Shown: positions 1 to 4,289 of the stretch, piece after piece
How positions within the stretch are numbered: position 1 is the first letter of the stretch
How the letters are laid out: each line of letters begins with the position of its first letter
Program-made: the position numbers and the translations under genes
Source of the DNA: Chloroflexota bacterium
Lineage (GTDB): Bacteria > Chloroflexota > Anaerolineae > B4-G1 > SLSP01
Reading direction: 5' to 3'
DNA: 6,123 bases
Assembly (NCBI GenBank): GCA_012798275.1
Contig: JAAZNO010000527.1
Span: 1 to 6,123, forward strand
The notes under the pieces: model-generated
Database searches by the model: none
Seen by the model: the letters and a program-made list of their open reading frames with translations, nothing else
Told to the model about the DNA's origin: nothing

Positions 1-1203
1 ATTATCAGCGGGGGGGTGATCCATTACATCTACCGCGACCCAATCGAGCGGCGCCGGGTTGAAGTTCGACAGAATCAGATAAGGTCCGCTCGCCTGCCAG
101 ACCTTGATCGCCGTATCCATCGGCTCATTGGCATCTACCGCTGCATTGCCGTTATAATCGAGCCAGGCCGTGAGGTTGGCGGTTGCCGGCCCATTGCTGT
201 AAAGGGTCACGCGGGCACGTCCATCCGTGCCGGTGTTGCGGTAGGCCGTTTGATACCCCTGACCGGAATAGTCGAAGCTGCCTGCGGTGGTGCGGAAAGT
301 CACCTGGGCGCCGGCAACGCCCTGACCCAGGGGATCGGTGACCAGCGCTACCACTTCGTGAGCGCGCCCGTCGGGCAGTGGATTGGTGGCGCTCTCGAAG
401 TTCAAGGTCAGGGTGTTGAGCGGGCGCGGCGTTGGCGTTGGCGAAGGGCCCGCGGTGGGCGTCGGGGGCTGGGTGGCTGTCGCTGGCGGCGGACCGGGCG
501 GGTTCAACGTCGGTGGCGGGGGCAGCGTCGGCGGCGGTCGGTTGCCGTAGCCGACCTGCACGCCTTCGTTGATCATTTCCGCCGTGCTGGAAACGCGCAC
601 GTAGGGCTGGGGGAGGAGGGGGGCGAAGACGACCAGCGGCACATTATAGACGACGCGCACCTGCACCGGCAGTCCTTGCAGCCCGGGATGGTCTTCAACA
701 ACCAGCGGCCCCAGGCCATCATCTTCGAAAGTGCGTTGCCCCCACACCTGCACTCCCAACATGCCTTCGATTCCCAGGGAAGTGCTAATACAGCTGCTGC
801 TGCCGATGTCGCCTGGATTATGATCCGGGTCGCCATTGCAGATGACGTCCTCGTTGACATTCAAGCCGCGACAGGGCTCAACGGCGCGTATTTTGATGAG
901 CTGCACCCGACGCTGATAGTAGGCCTCGTCAGATTCGTTCGGGTCCTGGGCATAACCCGGCAATGGGCAATAAGGCCAGGGCTCATCGGTGATGTTTCCA
1001 TCTCTGTTCTCGTCCAAACACTCACCTTGCGGTGGCTGGTAGGCGATGGCCCACCGTGCGGCTTCCTGGGCTGCATGTCTTACAGTGAGATAGCCCTGAA
1101 TGAGCACTGCGCCGTCAATGACGCTGAGGAGAACCAGGAGCAGGAGAGGAAATATCAGGGCGAACTCCACTAATGTTTGACCCCGTAATTTCCGATATAA
1201 CAT
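1..1203 (-). CDS. TadE-like pseudopilin fused to a Pro-rich stalk and a bacterial Ig-like (Big_1) domain; C-terminus cut by window edge
   Basis: The frame is open from an ATG at 1203 to base 1, giving 401 residues with no stop, so the 3' end is missing. The start is fixed by an AAGGAGG ribosome site four bases upstream. Residues 1-50 are a TadE-type N-terminus: basic start, RGQTLVEFALIF, a hydrophobic segment (about 14-35), then VRHAAQEAARWA. G8/Q9 with Glu at +5 and Phe at +6 fits the prepilin-peptidase site known from Tad pseudopilins. Residues 52-221 are a beta-rich ectodomain with five Cys (62, 79, 111, 122, 138) and a DENRDGNITDEP loop (64-75). The segment ending STAEMINEG (206-214) resembles TadE C-termini. 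Residues 222-261 are a Pro/Thr stalk. Residues 265-346 match Big_1: VALVTDPLGQGVAGAQVTF, then TDGRARVTLYS. A DYNGNAAVDANEP loop follows, then the possible start of a further beta domain. Family TadE proteins are usually under about 200 aa. The TadE call is strong; an adhesin role is inferred. Confidence 0.88.
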   Translation of the reverse strand, partial: MLYRKLRGQTLVEFALIFPLLLLVLLSVIDGAVLIQGYLTVRHAAQEAARWAIAYQPPQGECLDENRDGNITDEPWPYCPLPGYAQDPNESDEAYYQRRVQLIKIRAVEPCRGLNVNEDVICNGDPDHNPGDIGSSSCISTSLGIEGMLGVQVWGQRTFEDDGLGPLVVEDHPGLQGLPVQVRVVYNVPLVVFAPLLPQPYVRVSSTAEMINEGVQVGYGNRPPPTLPPPPTLNPPGPPPATATQPPTPTAGPSPTPTPRPLNTLTLNFESATNPLPDGRAHEVVALVTDPLGQGVAGAQVTFRTTAGSFDYSGQGYQTAYRNTGTDGRARVTLYSNGPATANLTAWLDYNGNAAVDANEPMDTAIKVWQASGPYLILSNFNPAPLDWVAVDVMDHPPADN

Positions 1204-1207
1204 CAGG

Positions 1208-1214
1208 CCTCCTT
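1208..1214 (-). promoter_or_regulatory. Strong Shine-Dalgarno site of the TadE-Big_1 gene
   Basis: AAGGAGG read on the minus strand, four bases before the ATG at 1203. It decides the start of a reading frame that has no stop inside the window. Confidence 0.85.
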
Positions 1215-1225
1215 GTTTGACTGAG

Positions 1226-1271
1226 GCTTGAATTGAAACAAGCTAATCCGTATTATCGTAAAAAACGGATT
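1226..1271 (-). other. Leader with two small inverted repeats ahead of the TadE-Big_1 gene
   Basis: The predicted 5' leader contains AATCCGT/ACGGATT arms (1245-1251 and 1265-1271, 13-base loop) and GCTTG/CAAGC arms (1226-1230 and 1239-1243, 8-base loop). The second lies just before the ribosome site. The arms are short and AT-rich, so a regulatory role is only possible. No known riboswitch class is recognised. Confidence 0.3.
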
Positions 1272-1297
1272 TTGGTAACGCCCAATTGTCTAATGCT

Positions 1298-1326
1298 ATT
1301 TTAACCTTAATTGAGGGAAATGTCAA
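1298..1326 (-). promoter_or_regulatory. Sigma70-type promoter for the TadE-Big_1 gene
   Basis: On the minus strand a perfect -35 TTGACA (1326-1321) is followed after exactly 17 bases by TAAAAT (1303-1298), five of six matches to the -10 consensus. Transcription would start near 1291, giving a leader of about 85-90 bases. The site lies in an AT-rich gap, past the terminator hairpin of the preceding gene, as expected of an independent promoter. Confidence 0.75.
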
Positions 1327-1368
1327 CAGTACTGAGGTAAGGGGGGCAGGACGGGGGCAAATGACTTC

Positions 1369-1384
1369 AAATTCTCACGAATTT
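1369..1384 (-). repeat. Small hairpin with GTGA tetraloop
   Basis: On the minus strand AAATTC-GTGA-GAATTT forms a perfect 6-bp stem closed by a GNRA-type loop. Flanking bases (GGGACATC on one side, GAAGTC with GCCC further out, about 1352-1396) can partly extend the pairing with bulges. It sits between the terminator and the promoter. It may be a degenerate interspersed element; function unknown. Confidence 0.35.
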
Positions 1385-1426
1385 TTCTGATGTCCCACCG
1401 CTTTTTATCCACGTGAGGCGCACTCA

Positions 1427-1467
1427 AAGGGGGCTGTACCGGCCACGTAGGCCGACACAGCCCCCTT
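1427..1467 (-). terminator. Terminator-like hairpin after the TadG-like gene
   Basis: An 11-bp perfect stem (AAGGGGGCTGT at 1427-1437, ACAGCCCCCTT at 1457-1467) encloses a 2x2 internal loop and a 5-bp CGGCC/GGCCG stem with an ACGTA loop. It begins 21 bases after the TAA at 1489. The T-tract following it on the minus strand is only three bases, so it may be an imperfect or bidirectional terminator, or an RNA 3'-end stabiliser. Confidence 0.65.
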
Positions 1468-1488
1468 GCGTCTGGGAAGTTGCGGAGC

Positions 1489-2649
1489 TTACTTCCAGAG
1501 CGTCACGCCCTTCAGCGTGGGCGTGCATGCGGCGCCGCTGCCGATGCCTTCCCCAGGGTTAATCTGCCCTTCGCCAACGACGGCATACTGGAAGGTGCCA
1601 TTGATGGTGCCGTTGCTGCCCCCGCCGGCGCAGGAATCGATGCTGGCTGCCAGGAAGCCGACGATGTGGTAGTAGTTGCTGTTCACCCAGCCGAGGGAGG
1701 GCTCCTGACCGCTGAAGGTACTTTGCATGTCCGAACGGACGTAGACGTAGTCGAACAGGGGCAGATAGACGATCTGGTCCATGTGAGTGTCGCAGACGAT
1801 GCGCCGGGTCACATCGCGGGTACCCGGATCGCCGGCGATGTAGTCGCCATCTGGATAGTAGGGCGGCAACCCGCCACGGGTGCCGGCAAAGAGGGGATGC
1901 GGACTGCCGGTTTCGGCCCACCCCTTCAGGTCGTCGTTGCTGAAGTTTTTGGCGATCGTGCGCTCCAGCGGCAAGCCCTGTCCCAGGAAGGCGGTGTTGT
2001 AGATGTAGTTGAAGTTCAACCAGCCGCGCTGCGAGTTGGAGGGCGGATCGCTGGGACAGTCCACGCCATCCCGCCGGCAGACGCTGCCATTACCCTCGAA
2101 GAGGGTGAACTCCATGTTGCCACTGCCGATGATGCTATCCACGCGCTGCACGGGGAAGCCGATGGGGAGGATGCCCCCGCCCGATTGCACCACCGGCCCG
2201 AACATGGCCGTGGCATTGCCGGCAGGCGCAATATTTTCCTGACCCACGACGCGCATGAAGGTAGTCGTCTCGGTGATCTGCGCGGTGACCTCGACCCCGG
2301 TGGTGCCGTTGGGCACACCCAGCCCCACACAGGCGTTGCTGAGCCGCGTGGCGTCTTTGTTGACGTACCAGGCCTCGATGTGGCCGGTGACGCCGTCATG
2401 CGTGACGCCGTTCTGCGTGCCATACTCCACGATTGCCTCGCAGACCAGGGTCTCCAGGTTGCTGCCGGCGGTGCAGCCGTCGCTGGCGAGCACCCGCGTG
2501 CCGGCCATCGCCATCGCGTCGGCGGCGTTCTGCACCTCGCGGCGCATCTGATAGAGCCGGCCTCCATCCAGCGCCAGGCCGATCACGGCTGCCAGGCCGA
2601 TGATGGCGAAAACTACTAAAACTACTGCCTGTCCACGTTCGTCTTTCAT
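1489..2649 (-). CDS. TadG-like Flp pilus-assembly protein
   Basis: 386 residues from the ATG at 2649, preceded by GGGAGG at seven bases. The N-terminus MKDERGQAVVLVVFAIIGLA followed by AVIGLALDGGRLYQ and QNAADAMAMAGTRVLA is the classic TadG/'TadE/G-like' N-terminal domain: one membrane segment (about 8-28) and a conserved Asn-Ala-Ala-Asp-Ala stretch (41-45). Position +5 after the Gly-Gln junction is Leu, not Glu, so it lacks the processing signature of the two TadE-like neighbours, as is usual for TadG. The rest (about 55-386) is an external domain with eight Cys (59, 70, 107, 191, 198, 286, 340, 375), a TTTFMRVVGQ...AGNATAMFG segment typical of TadG-like proteins, and a Gly/Asn-rich C-terminus. 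No von Willebrand A domain with MIDAS residues is seen, although some TadG proteins have one. In the known system TadG is an accessory membrane protein of pilus biogenesis; its exact role here is unknown. Confidence 0.87.
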   Translation of the reverse strand: MKDERGQAVVLVVFAIIGLAAVIGLALDGGRLYQMRREVQNAADAMAMAGTRVLASDGCTAGSNLETLVCEAIVEYGTQNGVTHDGVTGHIEAWYVNKDATRLSNACVGLGVPNGTTGVEVTAQITETTTFMRVVGQENIAPAGNATAMFGPVVQSGGGILPIGFPVQRVDSIIGSGNMEFTLFEGNGSVCRRDGVDCPSDPPSNSQRGWLNFNYIYNTAFLGQGLPLERTIAKNFSNDDLKGWAETGSPHPLFAGTRGGLPPYYPDGDYIAGDPGTRDVTRRIVCDTHMDQIVYLPLFDYVYVRSDMQSTFSGQEPSLGWVNSNYYHIVGFLAASIDSCAGGGSNGTINGTFQYAVVGEGQINPGEGIGSGAACTPTLKGVTLWK

Positions 2650-2656
2650 TTTCCAT

Positions 2657-2662
2657 CCTCCC
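2657..2662 (-). promoter_or_regulatory. Ribosome site fixing the TadG-like start
   Basis: GGGAGG lies seven bases ahead of the ATG at 2649. It excludes the much longer in-frame reading from 2877, whose extra residues come from palindromic repeat DNA. An in-frame ATG at 2664 overlaps this site and is unlikely. Confidence 0.8.
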
Positions 2663-2676
2663 ATTCTGTGTAAAAA

Positions 2677-2706
2677 ACTATACTTGCGTTGAAGATTGAG
2701 AATCAA
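2677..2706 (-). promoter_or_regulatory. Candidate sigma70-type promoter for the TadG-like gene
   Basis: On the minus strand TTGATT (2706-2701, four of six matches) and TATAGT (2682-2677, five of six) are separated by 18 bases. A start near 2670 would leave a leader of about 20 bases that still contains the ribosome site. It lies just beyond the cluster of palindromes. Confidence 0.45.
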
Positions 2707-2776
2707 CTCTTGCCCCCCTATCCCTGGCCCTTTCCCCCCGCGCCCTGCGTGGGCGGAAAGGGAACTTTTTTTTGTG

Positions 2777-2813
2777 GGGTTTTGCAAGCGGGCTACGCCC
2801 GCTTGCAAAACCC
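2777..2813. repeat. Perfect 17-bp inverted repeat with 3-base loop
   Basis: The left arm gggttttgcaagcgggc (2777-2793) and its exact reverse complement (2797-2813) flank the loop TAC. A T-rich tract follows on the plus strand (TTATTTTTTCT, 2814-2824) and another precedes it (2766-2773). It is terminator-shaped for plus-strand transcription, but no plus-strand gene is present. It resembles REP-like interspersed palindromes. Confidence 0.85.
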
Positions 2814-2824
2814 TTATTTTTTCT

Positions 2825-2862
2825 CCCCTTCCCCAACGGCGCCGGCGCCGTTGGGGAAGGGG
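2825..2862. repeat. Perfect 38-bp palindrome without loop
   Basis: The arm ccccttccccaacggcgcc (2825-2843) is followed directly by its exact reverse complement (2844-2862), centred on GGCGCC. It is 11 bases from the neighbouring 17-bp inverted repeat. The G/C-run composition is typical of interspersed intergenic repeats rather than a protein-binding operator, but function is unknown. Confidence 0.85.
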
Positions 2863-2982
2863 CTGGGGGAGGGGCAAAAGCTACAGCTCACAAAGGTTTA
2901 TCCATCGCCGTCAAGCTACCTGGCGCCAGGCTGAACAATTACCTTGCCAGTTTCAAATGCTGGGTGACTCTACCGGCAGCGT

Positions 2983-3384
2983 TTAGGGCGACGTGGCGAT
3001 GATGGCATTGGTGGCCTGCGCCTGCAGAGTGACGGTGTTATCTCCAAAAAACGATTGCGCGACCGGCGTATAAAAGGTGAAGTCATAGCTCACGATAATG
3101 ACAACGGGTTCGCCTGCTTGTAAGGATGCCGGTGGGACAAACGTCACGTCTCCTGGCTGGATAGTAATGAGGCCGGTGCTGGCGGCCGCGGCGCGCTGGC
3201 TGATGCCGGCAGCATCGTTGGGGCGCATGGCGGCATACGCGGCGCCCTCCTGCGCGGCGTCGTTCATGGTGACCATCGCATAATAAATGCGTCCGAAGTC
3301 CAACAGGCCGAGCAACATCAACAGCAGGACGGGTAACAGCAGGGCCATTTCCACGATACTTTGCCCGTTTTCTTTTCTGCGCAT
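2983..3384 (-). CDS. TadE-like pseudopilin
   Basis: 133 residues from the ATG at 3384, chosen because AAGGAGG lies six bases upstream; a longer in-frame ATG at 3429 falls inside short repeats and has no such site. MRRKENGQSIVEMALLLPVL, then a hydrophobic segment to about residue 29, then DFGRIYYAMVTMNDAAQEGA is the textbook TadE domain. G7/Q8 with Glu12 at +5 fits the prepilin-peptidase recognition described for Tad pseudopilins; position +6 is Met rather than Phe/Tyr. Residues 60-133 form a short beta-rich outside domain ending QAQATNAIIATSP. The size is normal for the family. In the known Tad system TadE is a membrane-embedded minor pseudopilin needed for Flp pilus assembly. It has no Cys. 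It stands alone between two long gaps, not overlapping its partners as in many tad operons. Confidence 0.92.
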   Translation of the reverse strand: MRRKENGQSIVEMALLLPVLLLMLLGLLDFGRIYYAMVTMNDAAQEGAAYAAMRPNDAAGISQRAAAASTGLITIQPGDVTFVPPASLQAGEPVVIIVSYDFTFYTPVAQSFFGDNTVTLQAQATNAIIATSP

Positions 3385-3390
3385 TGGATT

Positions 3391-3397
3391 CCTCCTT
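3391..3397 (-). promoter_or_regulatory. Strong Shine-Dalgarno site of the TadE-like gene
   Basis: AAGGAGG on the minus strand, six bases before the ATG at 3384. It shortens the gene by 15 codons relative to the first in-frame ATG at 3429. Confidence 0.85.
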
Positions 3398-3408
3398 CGA
3401 AAATGGCC

Positions 3409-3435
3409 CCGAATGAACACGAATTTCACGAATAA
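3409..3435 (-). repeat. Three-unit 9-bp tandem repeat
   Basis: On the minus strand the units TTATTCGTG, AAATTCGTG and TTCATTCGG follow each other with a 9-base period and a common core ATTCG. The repeat ends 12 bases before the ribosome site of the TadE-like gene. It looks like a fragment of a degenerate intergenic repeat. Confidence 0.6.
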
Positions 3436-3449
3436 GATTAGAAATTCCT

Positions 3450-3462
3450 GGCCCCCGGGGCC
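3450..3462. repeat. GC-only inverted repeat
   Basis: GGCCCC-C-GGGGCC on the plus strand: six-base arms around a single base. A second small hairpin, CGCGC-TTCA-GCGCG, lies close by at 3480-3493. Neither is followed by a T-run in the direction of the genes. Confidence 0.45.
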
Positions 3463-3566
3463 GCTACGTCCTCAAACAACGCGCTTCAGCGCGGTGGGCT
3501 CGTGTCGAACCGGTGAGCCGTCACAGCCTCTGCTCACGACTCACATTTTCCTCCCTGGATGATGTG

Positions 3567-3581
3567 CGCCAGCACCTGGCG
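3567..3581. repeat. Short hairpin CGCCAG-CAC-CTGGCG
   Basis: A six-base perfect stem with a three-base loop, 15 bases on from the 8-bp tandem repeat in the direction of transcription. It could contribute to a 3' end for the upstream operon, but no T-tract follows it on the minus strand. Confidence 0.4.
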
Positions 3582-3595
3582 TCTCCTGCGAAAAT

Positions 3596-3651
3596 AAACA
3601 CGTGCCCAGGTGCCCACGTTCACACTTTCGCACCTTCGCACGTTTTCACGT
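3596..3651 (-). repeat. Seven-unit degenerate 8-bp tandem repeat (consensus ACGTGCGA)
   Basis: On the minus strand the units ACGTGAAA, ACGTGCGA, AGGTGCGA, AAGTGTGA, ACGTGGGC, ACCTGGGC and ACGTGTTT run head to tail with an exact 8-base period. The CACGT-like cores begin at 3599, 3607, 3615, 3623, 3631, 3639 and 3647 on the plus strand. It starts two bases after the TGA of the PepSY-like gene. The units have drifted but the register has not, which argues against chance. Confidence 0.8.
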
Positions 3652-3653
3652 CC

Positions 3654-4286
3654 TCATGGGTTGAGCATGAGCCCCGTGACCGCGTCTATGGTCACCTGCA
3701 TCGCGGCGGTGGGGTCGAAAGCGCTGACGACCCAGCGATCACCTGCCTCCGTGGGCCTTAACTGCAGCTGGACTATGGCGTTCTCGTGCGTCTTGAGAAA
3801 GTCCTCGCCGCCGGCCGCCCGGAACGTGAGCCAGGCCGATTCGACCGTCGCTGTCGGCGGGAAAGCGGCCAGGCTGCGCGGCGGGGCGGGGACGTCGGTG
3901 GCCGGAATGTCGAAGAACTGCTCGCCGCGCACGGAAACAGTTTTGACTGCCTGTTGGCTGGGGGCGTAGTAGTAGTAGGTCCAGCTGACTGGCGGTGATT
4001 CGGTGGTAAGCCACTCGCCGGTAGGACGCCAGGAGGCCTCCGCCCGGATCAGCACGGCGTCGGCGGCCCACGTCTGCACCTTGAGGCGCGCCGTCTCTTC
4101 CGCCGCGGCCATGTCAATGGGTGGCGCCAGGCCGGTCCACAACACGGCCTGCGTGTCCGCCTCCGGCGCTCCCGGGCCGGCGACCTGGGGCAGGCGTCCG
4201 TTGAGCGCGCCCCACACGAGCGCTACCCCCACAAGCAGGAGCAGCAGCAGCGCGATGGCGTAGAGCATCCAACGTTCGTTGTTCAT
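3654..4286 (-). CDS. Membrane-anchored protein with PepSY-like C-terminus
   Basis: 210 residues, with GAGAGG seven bases before the ATG; that site lies within the last codons of the preceding gene. Residues 8-29 form one hydrophobic membrane segment (YAIALLLLLLVGVALVWGAL) after a short polar start, so the rest is probably outside the cytoplasm. The external part looks like two similar halves. Residues 59-130 contain AAAEETARLKVQTWAADAVL, then SWTYYYYAPSQQAVKTVSV. Residues 147-209 contain ESAWLTFRAAGGEDFL, then RWVVSAFDPTAAMQVTIDAV and TGLMLNP. The ending 'VTIDAVTGLML' resembles the C-terminal strand of PepSY domains (V-x-IDA-x-TGEV), small extracytoplasmic domains often linked to protease inhibition. 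There are no Cys. The gene is the last of a tightly packed trio; only three bases separate it from the propeller gene. The PepSY assignment is by motif only and tentative. Confidence 0.8.
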   Translation of the reverse strand: MNNERWMLYAIALLLLLLVGVALVWGALNGRLPQVAGPGAPEADTQAVLWTGLAPPIDMAAAEETARLKVQTWAADAVLIRAEASWRPTGEWLTTESPPVSWTYYYYAPSQQAVKTVSVRGEQFFDIPATDVPAPPRSLAAFPPTATVESAWLTFRAAGGEDFLKTHENAIVQLQLRPTEAGDRWVVSAFDPTAAMQVTIDAVTGLMLNP

Positions 4287-4289
4287 TGG

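Larger units (their letters stand above)
2650..2982. other. Palindrome-rich gap between the TadE-like and TadG-like genes
   Basis: This 333-bp stretch has no credible gene. From right to left it holds a 12-bp palindrome CCTGGCGCCAGG (2919-2930), two long perfect palindromes (2825-2862 and 2777-2813), a looser inverted repeat with CCCTTTCC/GGAAAGGG arms (2728-2735 and 2755-2762), and the promoter and ribosome site of the TadG-like gene. Reading frames across it translate into low-complexity Arg/Pro/Gly strings, which supports its non-coding nature. Confidence 0.75.

Noticed and set aside
16..1173. A 385-codon open frame on the plus strand
   Set aside because: It is antisense to the TadE-Big_1 frame. 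Its translation is Arg/Gly/Val-rich without domain character, while the minus strand gives clear TadE and Big_1 motifs with promoter and ribosome site.
1480..2619. A 379-codon open frame on the plus strand
   Set aside because: Antisense to the TadG-like gene, a by-product of high GC. It has no recognisable motifs, and the minus strand gives a classic TadG N-terminus.
2777..2824. An intrinsic terminator on the plus strand (hairpin plus T-tract)
   Set aside because: The shape fits, but no plus-strand gene lies upstream to be terminated. Kept as a repeat instead.
2650..2877. A 76-residue N-terminal extension of the TadG-like protein
   Set aside because: It reads through palindromic repeat DNA as PLPQ/RRRRR-type strings and would bury the TadG membrane start. 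The ATG at 2649 has a well-placed GGGAGG.
3385..3429. A 15-residue extension of the TadE-like protein
   Set aside because: It lies in 9-bp repeat DNA and contains the AAGGAGG that serves the ATG at 3384.
3541..3555. GGGAGG followed by ATG TGA on the minus strand (a start-stop pair)
   Set aside because: Only a minimal one-codon frame, with just three bases between the site and the ATG. No sign of function beyond chance.
3596..3651. A CRISPR array
   Set aside because: The period is 8 bases, with no spacers and no cas genes; it is a simple tandem repeat.
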